Assembly: GCF_000717655.1 (NCBI RefSeq)
Contig: NZ_JNZY01000014.1
Span: forward strand, 124,001-188,000
Source: Streptomyces katrae
GTDB lineage: Bacteria > Actinomycetota > Actinomycetes > Streptomycetales > Streptomycetaceae
DNA: 64,000 nucleotides
Reading direction: 5' to 3'
This document shows, piece after piece, positions 15,841-24,420 of the stretch (positions within the stretch are counted from its first letter, which is position 1; each line of letters starts with the position of its first letter). Below the pieces are notes generated by a model. That model saw only the letters and a program-made list of their open reading frames with translations. It did no database searches and was not told where the DNA came from. The position numbers and the translations under genes are program-made.

Positions 15841-16125
15841 CGGAGGCTCCGCGGGGTGAGGGTGACGGGACGATCACCGACGCTAGTGCGCGGCCGGGCG
15901 CCTCCCCACCGCCGGCCGGGACAAAGCCCTACTCACCGGTTTGGTGGGGAGTGCACAAAGAGGCCGGTTTACACCTGACGTGCAGTGATCCGCGTCACGA
16001 GCCAGATTCAGACAACACGTCCGTTTTGCACGGAGGGGCGCCGTCCGGCGAGACTGTAGGGTCCCGCCAATCCTCTGCGGAGCCCCCACCGCCGCTGCCG
16101 AGCACGAGAGTACGAGCACCCACTC

Positions 16126-17541
16126 ATGCGCGACCGCTTGCCCACCGCACCGCCTTCCGGGCCCACCCCGCCGACCGGGCCGGGCCTGCCGGAGGAACCC
16201 CTCAGCCACAGTCTCAAGCAGCGCCACCTGACCATGCTCGGCCTCGGCGGCGTGATCGGCGCCGGGCTGTTCGTCGGATCCGGAGCCGGCATCGGCATCG
16301 CCGGCCCCGCGATCATCTGCTCGTACCTGCTGGCGGGCGCCCTCGCCATGCTGGTGATGCGCGCGCTCGGCGAGATGTCGGCGGCGATGCCCGCCTCCGG
16401 CTCGTTCTCCGTGTACGCGGAGCGGGCGCTGGGCCGCTGGGCCGGTTTCTCCGCGGGCTGGCTGTACTGGTTCCTGCTGGTCGTGGTGCTGGCCGTGGAG
16501 GCCACCGGCGCGGCGAAGATCGCGAACGGCTGGCTGCCCTCGGTCGACCAGTGGGTCTGGGTGCTCGTCTTCATGGTGGTCTTCACCGTGAGCAACCTGG
16601 CCGCCGTGAAGAACTTCGGCGAGTTCGAGTTCTGGTTCGCGGCCCTCAAGGTCGGCGCGATCGTGCTCTTCCTGATCCTCGGCACCCTCGCGATCTTCGG
16701 CCTGCTCCCGGACACGGATCCGGTCGGCACGGCCAACCTCACCGGCCAGGGCGGCTTCTTCCCCGAGGGCTTCGGCGGAGTGGTCGCCGGCATGCTCGCC
16801 GTCATCTTCGCCTTCGGCGGCCTGGAGGTCGTCACCATCGCGGCCGCCGAGTCCGACGACCCGGCGAAGTCCGTGGCGCGCGCGGTGCGCAGCGCCGTGT
16901 GGCGCATCCTCTTCTTCTATGTCGGCTCGATGGTGGTCATCGTCACCCTGCTGCCGTGGGACTCGCTTACGCCGGGTGAGAGCCCGTACGTCGCGGTGCT
17001 GGACTCCATCGGGATCCCGGCGGCCGGACAGATCATGAACATCGTGGTGTTCGTGGCGCTGCTCTCCGCGCTCAACGCCAACCTGTACGGCTCCTCCCGC
17101 ATGGTGTTCTCGCTGGCCGAGCGCGGCGAGGCGCCCAAGGCGCTGCTGAAGGTGTCCGGCGGCGGAGTGCCGCGCCGGGCCGTGTTCGCCTCGGTGGCCT
17201 TCGGCTTCGTGTCGGTGGTGCTGAACCTGCTGTGGCCGGACACGGTCTTCCTCTACATGCTCAACGCGGTCGGCGCGGTGCTGCTGTTCGTGTGGGCGCT
17301 GATCGCGGTCTCGCAGCTGAAGCTGCGCCGCATGCTGGAGCGCGACATGCCGGAGCGGCTCACGCTGCGGATGTGGTGCTTCCCGTACCTGACGTGGGCG
17401 GCGCTGCTCGGTATGGCGGCGGTGCTGGTGCTGATGCTGTTCGACGACTCGGCGCGGCCGCAGCTGCTGTGGTCCACCGGTGCGGCCGCGGCCGTGCTGG
17501 TCGTGGCGTGGGTGCGGGAGATCCGGGCGCGCCGGGCCTGA
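16126..17541 (+). CDS. APC-family amino acid permease (paralogue 2 of 3)
   Basis: A 471-residue twelve-helix amino acid importer, clearly paralogous to the permeases starting at 13741 and 18560. They share the motifs LKQRHLTMLGLGGVIGAGLFVGSGAG, LGEMSAAMPASGSFSVYAERALG, FGEFEFWFAALKVGAI and NANLYGSSRM. The first 28 residues are a Pro-rich, poorly conserved cytosolic tail. No strong ribosome binding site precedes the ATG at 16126. The substrate is unknown. Confidence 0.92.
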   Translation: MRDRLPTAPPSGPTPPTGPGLPEEPLSHSLKQRHLTMLGLGGVIGAGLFVGSGAGIGIAGPAIICSYLLAGALAMLVMRALGEMSAAMPASGSFSVYAERALGRWAGFSAGWLYWFLLVVVLAVEATGAAKIANGWLPSVDQWVWVLVFMVVFTVSNLAAVKNFGEFEFWFAALKVGAIVLFLILGTLAIFGLLPDTDPVGTANLTGQGGFFPEGFGGVVAGMLAVIFAFGGLEVVTIAAAESDDPAKSVARAVRSAVWRILFFYVGSMVVIVTLLPWDSLTPGESPYVAVLDSIGIPAAGQIMNIVVFVALLSALNANLYGSSRMVFSLAERGEAPKALLKVSGGGVPRRAVFASVAFGFVSVVLNLLWPDTVFLYMLNAVGAVLLFVWALIAVSQLKLRRMLERDMPERLTLRMWCFPYLTWAALLGMAAVLVLMLFDDSARPQLLWSTGAAAAVLVVAWVREIRARRA

Positions 17542-17561
17542 TCCCGCGGAAGCGGTGAAGG

Positions 17562-17595
17562 AGCGGGCCCCCGTGCCGGAAGGCGGGGGCCCGCT
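17562..17595. terminator. Bidirectional terminator between permease 2 and the SDR gene
   Basis: Perfect 12-bp inverted repeat (17562-17573 with 17584-17595) with a 10-base loop, between convergent stops at 17541 and 17612. Confidence 0.82.
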
Positions 17596-17611
17596 GCGCG
17601 TTCGGGGGCCG

Positions 17612-18394
17612 TCAGGTCCGCAGGTACGAGGCGCCGTTGACGTCGAGGACCGTGCCCGAGCTCCAGGCCGCCGCGGGCGAGGCGAGGTGGAGGACCGCGG
17701 CGGCGACCTCCTCGGGGGTGCCGACCCGGCCGAAGGGGCTCTGGGCGCGGATGCGTTCGCCCTCCTCCCCGTCGAGCCGGCCGGCGACCCGTTCGGTGGC
17801 CACGAAGCCGGGTGCGACGGCCGCGACCGCGATGCCGTGCGGGGCCAGGGAGACGGCGAGGGACTGGCCGAGGGCGTGCAGGGCGGCCTTGGTGGCGCCG
17901 TACGCCGGGTGGTCGGGCTCACCCCGGAAGGCGCCGCGCGAGCCGATGTTGACGACTCGGCCCGCGCGGCGGCCGTCGATCATGCGGCGGGCGACGCAGT
18001 GCACGAGGTTGGCGGCGCCGAACAGGTTGACCGCGGCGGTGTGCTGCCAGGCCGCCTGCCAGTCGGTGTACGAGGTGGTGGGCAACGGGTGCGCGACCAT
18101 AACGGCGGCATTGTTGACCAGCACGTCCACACCGTCGAGCGCGTCCTCGGCCGCCGCGGCCAGGTCCGCCACCTGCGCGGGGTCGGCGAGGTCGCCGGTG
18201 AGCAGGACGTGGCCGTCCCCGGGCAGCTCGGCCAAGGTCCGTTCGGCGTCGGCCCGGCGGGCGGTGCAGTGCACGGCGACCCGGTCGCCCTGACGGGCGA
18301 AGGCGGTGGCGACGGCCCGCCCGATGCCCCGGGAGGCTCCGGTGACCAGTACGCCCCGCCCCGTCGCCGCCAATTCCCGTATGCCGTGGTCCAT
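17612..18394 (-). CDS. Short-chain dehydrogenase/reductase
   Basis: The 260-residue classical SDR has the nucleotide-binding motif TGASRGIG at 18-25, NNAA at 94-97, a catalytic serine in NIGSRGAF (Ser152), and Tyr165-x3-Lys169 in YGATK. Residue His42 and the basic residues after beta-2 (CTARRA) favour NADP(H). The substrate is unknown. I placed the start at the ATG at 18394, which has AGGGGG upstream and begins right before the Rossmann fold. An in-frame ATG at 18457 would overlap the inverted repeats described below. It is divergent from the third amino acid permease. Confidence 0.88.
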   Translation of the reverse strand: MDHGIRELAATGRGVLVTGASRGIGRAVATAFARQGDRVAVHCTARRADAERTLAELPGDGHVLLTGDLADPAQVADLAAAAEDALDGVDVLVNNAAVMVAHPLPTTSYTDWQAAWQHTAAVNLFGAANLVHCVARRMIDGRRAGRVVNIGSRGAFRGEPDHPAYGATKAALHALGQSLAVSLAPHGIAVAAVAPGFVATERVAGRLDGEEGERIRAQSPFGRVGTPEEVAAAVLHLASPAAAWSSGTVLDVNGASYLRT

Positions 18395-18458
18395 TCGGCC
18401 CCCTGCCGCGTTTCCATGTCCTGCCGCGAGCGTACGGGGACGATCACCGATGGTCATC

Positions 18459-18505
18459 CCGTTGTCCGGATAGCGGACGTCGCCCGTCCGATGATCGGAC
18501 AACGG
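18459..18505. promoter_or_regulatory. Twin palindromic operator GTCCG-N5-CGGAC
   Basis: Two copies of the same inverted repeat, GTCCG-N5-CGGAC, lie at 18464-18478 and 18486-18500, 22 bp centre to centre (two helical turns). The outer halves are extended: the left copy starts GTTGTCCG and the right ends CGGACAAC, making the whole block a larger palindrome. It sits between the divergent SDR and permease genes, 55-100 bases before the permease start. The regulator is unknown to me. A third match lies upstream of asd. Confidence 0.7.
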
Positions 18506-18559
18506 TGAGACTGGGGCACTTCCTCCCGTCCACCCGCACACCGGACAGGCAACACCTCC

Positions 18560-19969
18560 ATGAGCCAGACCTCCACCGCGCCCCGCGCCCAGGACGCGTC
18601 GTCCCCGGGCGGCGCCGGATCCCCGCTCGGCAACGGCCTCAAGCAGCGCCACCTCTCGATGATCGCCCTCGGCGGGGTCATCGGCGCCGGCCTCTTCGTC
18701 GGCTCCGGCGCCGGGATCGCCGCCGCGGGTCCCTCGATCGTGATCGCGTACGCCGTGTCCGGGCTGCTCGTGATGTTCGTGATGCGGATGCTCGGCGAGA
18801 TGTCCGCCGCGAACCCCGCCTCCGGCTCGTTCTCCGTGCACGCGGACCGGGCGATCGGCCCGTGGGCCGGATTCACGGCCGGCTGGATGTTCTGGACGCT
18901 GCTGTGCGTGGGCGTGGCCATCGAGGCGATCGGCGCGGCGCACATCATGACCGGCTGGTTCCCCGGCACCGCGTCCTGGATGTGGGTGCTGGCCTTCATG
19001 GCCCTGTTCTGCGGCACCAACCTGGCCGCCGTCTCCCACTTCGGCGAGTTCGAGTTCTGGTTCGCCGCCCTCAAGATCGGCGCGATCGCGCTGTTCCTGG
19101 GCCTGGGCGTGCTGGCCGTCCTGGGCCTGCTGCCCGGCACCTCCTCCCCCGGCAGCGCGAACCTGGTGCACGACGGCGGGTTCCTGCCCAACGGCATGGA
19201 CGGCCTGCTGGTCGGACTGCTCGCCTCGGTCGTCGCGTACGGCGGTCTGGAGACGGTGACCATCGCGGCCGCCGAGTCCGACGACCCCGTCAAGGGCGTG
19301 GCCCGGGCCGTGAGGACCACCATGTGGCGGATCGCGATCGTGTACGTCGGCTCCATGCTGGTCATCGTCACGCTGCTGCCGTGGAACGACCCGGCGGTGA
19401 CCGGGGAGGGGCCGTACGCGGCCACCCTGGACCACCTGGGGATCCCGGCCGCCGGCGAGATCATGAACGTGGTCATCCTGATCGCCCTGCTGTCGGCGAT
19501 GAACGCCAACGTCTACGGCTCCTCGCGGATGGCCCACTCGCTCGTCTCCCGCGGCCAGGGCCCCAAGGCCCTGGGCAAGGTCAGCGGCCGGGTGCCGCGC
19601 CGCGCGGTGCTCGCCTCCTGCGGGTTCGGCTTCGTCACCGTGCTGCTGTCGTACTGGTACCCGGACACCCTGTTCGCCTGGCTGCTGAACATGGTCGGCG
19701 GGGTCATCCTCGTCGTCTGGGGCTTCATCGCCGTCTCGCAGTTGGTGCTGCGGCGCCGGCTGGAGCGGGAGGCCCCCGAGAAGCTGGTCGTGAGGATGTG
19801 GGGCTTCCCGTATCTGACCTGGGTGGCACTGGCCGGGGTGGCCGGGGTCCTGGTCCTGATGCTCCTGGGCGAGGACACCCGGGTCCAGGTGGTGTTCACC
19901 GGCGGCCTCACCCTCGCCCTCGCGGCGACCGGCTACGTGATGCAGCGCCGGGCCGCGGCCCGGGCCTGA
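18560..19969 (+). CDS. APC-family amino acid permease (paralogue 3 of 3)
   Basis: A 469-residue amino acid importer of the same subgroup as its two upstream paralogues, with GLKQRHLSMIALGGVIGAGLFVGSGAG at the first helix break, FGEFEFWFAALKIGAI and NANVYGSSRM. It differs from them mainly in helices 3-4 (WMFWTLLCVGVAIEAIGAAHIM), a region that helps set substrate range. It probably therefore takes a different amino acid. The start follows a short leader containing the twin palindrome. Confidence 0.92.
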   Translation: MSQTSTAPRAQDASSPGGAGSPLGNGLKQRHLSMIALGGVIGAGLFVGSGAGIAAAGPSIVIAYAVSGLLVMFVMRMLGEMSAANPASGSFSVHADRAIGPWAGFTAGWMFWTLLCVGVAIEAIGAAHIMTGWFPGTASWMWVLAFMALFCGTNLAAVSHFGEFEFWFAALKIGAIALFLGLGVLAVLGLLPGTSSPGSANLVHDGGFLPNGMDGLLVGLLASVVAYGGLETVTIAAAESDDPVKGVARAVRTTMWRIAIVYVGSMLVIVTLLPWNDPAVTGEGPYAATLDHLGIPAAGEIMNVVILIALLSAMNANVYGSSRMAHSLVSRGQGPKALGKVSGRVPRRAVLASCGFGFVTVLLSYWYPDTLFAWLLNMVGGVILVVWGFIAVSQLVLRRRLEREAPEKLVVRMWGFPYLTWVALAGVAGVLVLMLLGEDTRVQVVFTGGLTLALAATGYVMQRRAAARA

Positions 19970-19973
19970 GCTG

Positions 19974-20036
19974 CCCGCACACGACGAAGGCGCTCCCCCT
20001 GCCATCGACAGGGGGAGCGCCTTCGTCGTGTGCGGG
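19974..20036. terminator. Very long hairpin terminator after permease 3
   Basis: Perfect 27-bp inverted repeat (19974-20000 with 20010-20036) with a 9-base loop, starting 5 bases past the permease stop. It is the longest stem in the window. The next gene, sodF, points the same way, so the hairpin insulates it from read-through. Confidence 0.92.
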
Positions 20037-20099
20037 GCACGCCGGACGAGGTCAGGTCACCCTTATGTGATCTCCGGAATAGATACTGCTAGCGTGCAG

Positions 20100-20116
20100 T
20101 TGCGCATTGGTTGCAA
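20100..20116 (+). promoter_or_regulatory. Nur box (nickel-responsive operator) of sodF
   Basis: TTGCGC-ATTGG-TTGCAA matches the Nur consensus tTGCaa-N5-ttGCAA that I recall from Streptomyces, including the exact 5-base spacer. It lies 38 bases before the sodF start, in the promoter or start-site region. Known biology: nickel-bound Nur represses sodF, while nickel induces the alternative Ni-SOD. Confidence 0.85.
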
Positions 20117-20153
20117 TAAGCAGTTGGCACGCTGAGGGGACCGGACAACACGC

Positions 20154-20810
20154 ATGGCCATCTACACGCTTCCTGAGCTTCCGTACGACTACGCGGCACT
20201 CGAGCCGGTGATCAACCCGCAGATCATCGAGCTGCACCACGACAAGCACCACGCGGCCTACGTCGCCGGCGCCAACACCACGCTGGAGCAGCTGGAGGAG
20301 GCGCGCGACAAGGAGAACTGGGGCGCGCTGAACGGCCTGGAGAAGAACCTGGCCTTCCACCTCTCCGGCCACATCCTGCACAGCATCTACTGGCACAACA
20401 TGGCCAGCCCGAAGACCGGTGAGGGCGGCGGGGAGCCCACCGCCGCGGACGGCATCGGCGAGCTCGCGGACGCCATCACCGAGTCGTTCGGCTCCTTCGC
20501 GAAGTTCAGGAAGCAGCTGACCTTCGCGTCCTCCGCCACGCAGGGCTCCGGCTGGGGCGTGCTCGCGTACGAGCCGGTCAGCGGCCGCCTGATCGTCGAG
20601 CAGATCTACGACCACCAGGGCAACGTGGGCGCCGCGAGCACCCCGATCCTGGTCTTCGACGCCTGGGAGCACGCCTTCTACCTGCAGTACAAGAACCAGA
20701 AGGCGGACTTCATCGAGGCCATGTGGAACGTCGTCAACTGGCAGGACGTGGCCGGGCGCTACGCCGACGCCAAGGCGAACACCCCGCTGCTGATCCCCGC
20801 CAAGGGCTGA
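20154..20810 (+). CDS. sodF: Iron (Fe/Mn-type) superoxide dismutase
   Basis: Cytosolic enzyme converting superoxide to oxygen and peroxide. The 218-residue product has the family start [15 protein letters not shown], and metal ligands His28 (ELHHDKHH), His76 (HILHSIYW), Asp169 and His173 ([13 protein letters not shown]). The C-terminal segment [18 protein letters not shown] is typical. The Streptomyces counterpart uses iron and is repressed by nickel through Nur. The box upstream supports the same control here. It ends in a hairpin shared with the convergent DsbA-like gene. Confidence 0.95.
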   Translation: MAIYTLPELPYDYAALEPVINPQIIELHHDKHHAAYVAGANTTLEQLEEARDKENWGALNGLEKNLAFHLSGHILHSIYWHNMASPKTGEGGGEPTAADGIGELADAITESFGSFAKFRKQLTFASSATQGSGWGVLAYEPVSGRLIVEQIYDHQGNVGAASTPILVFDAWEHAFYLQYKNQKADFIEAMWNVVNWQDVAGRYADAKANTPLLIPAKG

Positions 20811-20881
20811 TCACAGCCGCCCAGCCCGTCCGCCTCGTGATCGTCTTCTCAGCCTTCGCGTGCGGGCGTGTCCAATGGAAA

Positions 20882-20910
20882 ACCCCCGCAAGGACGTGAC
20901 TTGCGGGGGT
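20882..20910. terminator. Bidirectional terminator between sodF and the DsbA-like gene
   Basis: Perfect 11-bp inverted repeat (20882-20892 with 20900-20910), 7-base loop. It is preceded by an A-run and followed by CTTCT, so it suits both directions. Confidence 0.88.
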
Positions 20911-20931
20911 CTTCTGCATCCGGCAGCAGGC

Positions 20932-21579
20932 CTACTCGAAGGACGGGCCCTTGGTGCGGGTGCGCTTGATCTCGTAGAAGCCGGGGGTGGAGGCGACCAG
21001 CAGGGTGCCGTCCCACAGCCGGGCCGCGGCCTCGCCGCGCGGGGTCGGGGTGACGACCGGCCCGAAGAAGGCCACCTCGTCGCCCTCGGCGCCGGGCACG
21101 GAGATCACCGGGGTGCCGACCTCCTGGCCGACGCGCTCGATGCCGTTGTTGTGGGAGTCGCGCAGTACCTGGTCGTACTCGTCGGAGTCGGCGTACGCGA
21201 GCAGCTCGGCCGGCAGGCCGGCCTCCGCCAGCGCCTCGGCGATGACCTCGCGGGTCGCGCCCTTGTCCTCGTTGTGGATCCGGGTGCCGAGCGCGGTGTA
21301 GAGCTTGCCGGTGATCTCGTCGCCGTGCTTCTGCTGGGCCGCGATGACCACGCGGACCGGCGCCCAGCCCTTGGGGCCGAGGATCTCGCGGTAGTGCTCG
21401 GGCAGTTCGTCGAGCTTGTTCTCGTTGAGGACGGCGAGGCTCATCACGTGCCAGCGCACCTCGACGTCGCGGACCTTCTCGACCTCCAGCATCCAGCGGG
21501 ACGTCATCCAGGCCCAGGGGCAGAGCGGGTCGAACCAGAAGTCGACCGGGGTCTTCTCTCGCACCTGGGTGTCGGCCAT
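20932..21579 (-). CDS. DsbA-fold oxidoreductase, homologue of mycothiol-dependent nitroreductase Rv2466c, with CPWA active site
   Basis: The 215-residue protein has a DsbA-like thioredoxin fold with a helical insertion. It closely resembles mycobacterial Rv2466c: DFWFDPLCPWAWMTSRW at 13-29, HVMSLAVLNEN, GTRIHNE, VGTPVISV and a C-terminal YEIKRTRTK. Rv2466c uses a CPWC motif and mycothiol to reduce nitro-compounds and disulphides. Here the motif is C20-P-W-A23, so the resolving cysteine is replaced by alanine, which leaves a monothiol enzyme that would need mycothiol to resolve. No signal peptide is present, so it is cytosolic. The ATG at 21579 has GAGGAGA in front. Confidence 0.9.
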   Translation of the reverse strand: MADTQVREKTPVDFWFDPLCPWAWMTSRWMLEVEKVRDVEVRWHVMSLAVLNENKLDELPEHYREILGPKGWAPVRVVIAAQQKHGDEITGKLYTALGTRIHNEDKGATREVIAEALAEAGLPAELLAYADSDEYDQVLRDSHNNGIERVGQEVGTPVISVPGAEGDEVAFFGPVVTPTPRGEAAARLWDGTLLVASTPGFYEIKRTRTKGPSFE

Positions 21580-21703
21580 GTCTCTCCTCGTGTCGCTTGG
21601 GTACGGCGGGACCTGTTCCCCCTCGCCAACGAGCCCGGGACCTTCCGCATTCCCCCGTGCGAGGATTCGATCAGGTATCGCGATCACGCACGAAGGAGTG
21701 CAC

Positions 21704-24262
21704 GTGCCCGGAGAGAATCTGTCCCGTGACGAGGCCCGCGAGCGGGCCGAGCTGCTGTCCGTCGACGGGTACGAGGTGGTCCTCGACCTGAGGTCCGCCG
21801 TGGACGAGGCGGAACCGGCCGACGGCCCCCGGACCTTCCGCTCGGTGACCACGATCCGCTTCCAGTCCGCGGCCCCCGGCTCGGCCACCTTCGCGGACCT
21901 CGTCGCCCCGTCGGTGAACTCCGTCACGCTCAACGGGCGCGCACTGGACCCGGCCGCCGTCTTCGACGGGGCGCGGATCGCCCTGACCGACCTGGCCTCG
22001 GAGAACGTCCTGGTGGTGGACGCGAACTGCGCGTACAGCCGGACGGGCGAGGGCATGCACCGCTTCGTGGACCCGGAGGACGGCGAGGTCTACCTCTACA
22101 CGCAGTACGAGCCTGCCGACGCCCGGCGGGTGTACGCGAACTTCGAGCAGCCCGACCTGAAGGCGCCCTACCGCTTCGAGGTGACCGCGCCCGAGGGCTG
22201 GCAGGTCTGGAGCAACGGCGCGGAGGAGTCCCGCGAGGGCCAGACCCGGCGGTTCGCCGAGACCGCCCCGATCTCCACGTACATCACGTGCGTGGTGGCG
22301 GGCCCGTACCACTACGTGACGGACACCTACACGCGCGGGGACCTGACGATCCCGCTGGGCGCGATGTGCCGCAAGGGGCTGGCGAAGCACTTCGACGCGG
22401 ACGACGTCTTCCTGGTCACCAAGCAGGGCTTCGACTTCTTCCACGAGCACTTCGACTACCCGTACCCCTTCGGGAAGTACGACCAGGCCTTCGTGCCCGA
22501 GTACAACCTGGGCGCGATGGAGAACCCGGGGATGGTGACCTTCCGCGAGGAGTACATCTTCCGCGGCAAGGTGACCCGGGCCGCGTACGAGCGCCGCTGC
22601 AACACGATCCTGCACGAGATGGCCCACATGTGGTTCGGCGACCTCGTCACCATGAAGTGGTGGGACGACCTGTGGCTGAAGGAGTCCTTCGCGGACTTCA
22701 TGGGCTCCTTCTCGCAGGTGGACGCGACCCGCTTCGACCAGGCGTGGGTGACCTTCGCCAACAGCCGCAAGGCGTGGGCGTACCGGGCCGACCAGCTGCC
22801 CTCCACGCACCCGATCACGGCCGACATCCGTGACCTGGAGGACGCGAAGCTCAACTTCGACGGCATCACGTACGCCAAGGGCGCGGCGGTGCTCAAGCAG
22901 CTGGTGGCGTACGTGGGGCGGGACGCGTTCCTCGAGGGCGCGCGGCGCTACTTCAAGGCCAACGCGTACGGGAACACCACGCTGGACGACCTGCTGGCGG
23001 TGCTCGGGGAGGTCTCCGGGCGGGACATGGCCGAGTGGTCCCGGGCATGGCTGCAGACGGCCGGCGTGAACGTGCTGACGCCGGTGGTGACGTACGACGC
23101 GGGCGGCCGGGTGACCGAGCTGGCTGTCGTCCAGGAGGGCGAGGAGCTTCGCCCGCACCGGGTCGCGGTCGGCCTGTACCGGCTGGAGGACGGCTCGCTG
23201 GTGCGCTATGCGCAGGCCGAGGCGGACGTGGCGGGGGTCCGGACGGCCGTGGCGGAGCTGGCCGGGCAGGAGCGGCCCGACCTGGTGCTCGTCAACGACG
23301 AGGACCTCACCTACTGCAAGATGCGCTTCGACGAGGGCTCGCTGGAGACGCTGCGGGTGCGGCTCGGGGACGTGGCGGATCCGCTGGCGCGGGCGCTGTG
23401 CTGGTCTGCGCTGTGGAACCTGACGCGGGACGGGCTGATGCCGGCCCGCGACTTCGTCTCGCTGGTGCTGGCCCACGCGGGGCGCGAGAGCGACGTCGGC
23501 GTGCTGCAGATGGTGCACGCGCAGGCGCTGACCGCGGTCACGCACTACGCGGTGGCCGACTGGCGCGAGCAGGGCGGCCGGGTGCTGTCCGCGGTCGCCC
23601 TGCAGGAGCTGCGGATGGCCGAGCCGGGGTCGGAGCACCAGCTGACCTGGGCCCGGTTCTTCGCGGCGAGCGCGGCCACCGAGGGCGACTTCCAGCTGCT
23701 GCTGGGACTGCTCGACGGGTCGGCGCGGATCGACGGGCTGGACGTGGACCAGGAGCTGCGGTGGGACTTCCTGCTGCCGCTGGCCGCGCACGGCGCCGTG
23801 GACGAGGCCGCGCTGGCGGCGGAACTGGTGCGGGACGACACCGCGTCGGGCAAGCGGCACCAGGTGCGGTGCCTGGCGGCGCGGCCCTCGGAAGCGGTCA
23901 AGGACCAGGCGTGGGCGGCGGTGGTCGAATCCGACGCACTGTCGAACGCGCTCGTGGAGGCGACGATCGCCGGTATGCAGCAGCCTTCGCAGCGGGCGCT
24001 GCTGGCGCCCTACGCGGAGCGCTACTTCGAGGTGATCGAGCGGATCTGGGCGGAGCGTTCGATCCAGATCGGCATGCATGTGGTGAAGGGGCTGTACCCG
24101 TCGCTGGAGGACTCGCCGGCCACGCTGGCCGCGACGGACGCGTGGCTCTCGTCCCACCCGGACGCGGCGCCTGCGCTGCGGCGCCTGGTGCTGGAGGCCC
24201 GTGACGACCTGGCCCGCGCCCTGCGCGCCCAGGCCTGCGACAAGGCGGCCGCCGCGGTCTGA
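21704..24262 (+). CDS. pepN: Aminopeptidase N, M1 family (copy 1)
   Basis: A cytosolic zinc aminopeptidase of 852 residues that trims N-terminal residues from peptides. The substrate-anchoring motif GAMEN lies at 270-274, the zinc site HEMAH at 304-308 and the third ligand Glu327 in LWLKESFA. The C-terminal third is the helical ERAP1/PepN domain. The GTG at 21704 is chosen because GAAGGAG ends five bases before it and the N-terminus (VPGENLSRDEA) matches that of the second copy starting at 31492. The catalytic neighbourhood reads MKWWDDLWLKESF, against MEWWNDLWLNESF in copy 2, so the two probably differ in specificity. A 20-bp hairpin follows. Confidence 0.94.
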   Translation: MPGENLSRDEARERAELLSVDGYEVVLDLRSAVDEAEPADGPRTFRSVTTIRFQSAAPGSATFADLVAPSVNSVTLNGRALDPAAVFDGARIALTDLASENVLVVDANCAYSRTGEGMHRFVDPEDGEVYLYTQYEPADARRVYANFEQPDLKAPYRFEVTAPEGWQVWSNGAEESREGQTRRFAETAPISTYITCVVAGPYHYVTDTYTRGDLTIPLGAMCRKGLAKHFDADDVFLVTKQGFDFFHEHFDYPYPFGKYDQAFVPEYNLGAMENPGMVTFREEYIFRGKVTRAAYERRCNTILHEMAHMWFGDLVTMKWWDDLWLKESFADFMGSFSQVDATRFDQAWVTFANSRKAWAYRADQLPSTHPITADIRDLEDAKLNFDGITYAKGAAVLKQLVAYVGRDAFLEGARRYFKANAYGNTTLDDLLAVLGEVSGRDMAEWSRAWLQTAGVNVLTPVVTYDAGGRVTELAVVQEGEELRPHRVAVGLYRLEDGSLVRYAQAEADVAGVRTAVAELAGQERPDLVLVNDEDLTYCKMRFDEGSLETLRVRLGDVADPLARALCWSALWNLTRDGLMPARDFVSLVLAHAGRESDVGVLQMVHAQALTAVTHYAVADWREQGGRVLSAVALQELRMAEPGSEHQLTWARFFAASAATEGDFQLLLGLLDGSARIDGLDVDQELRWDFLLPLAAHGAVDEAALAAELVRDDTASGKRHQVRCLAARPSEAVKDQAWAAVVESDALSNALVEATIAGMQQPSQRALLAPYAERYFEVIERIWAERSIQIGMHVVKGLYPSLEDSPATLAATDAWLSSHPDAAPALRRLVLEARDDLARALRAQACDKAAAAV

Positions 24263-24308
24263 CGCTTCGGTCGGCGGGGCCGGATCCACGGCCCCGCCGA
24301 CCGAAGCG
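24263..24308 (+). terminator. Terminator of pepN copy 1
   Basis: Perfect 20-bp inverted repeat (24263-24282 with 24289-24308), 6-base loop, beginning immediately after the stop codon. Confidence 0.88.
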
Positions 24309-24420
24309 AACGGCGGTATCGGCTTTCGAACGGCCGTACTTTAGTGCGGGCTTGTCCGGATTTGTCGACGGGAACGTAACAGGGGTTAGCAGGGCCCCGG
24401 CGAGCGGGAATCTCCGCCGC

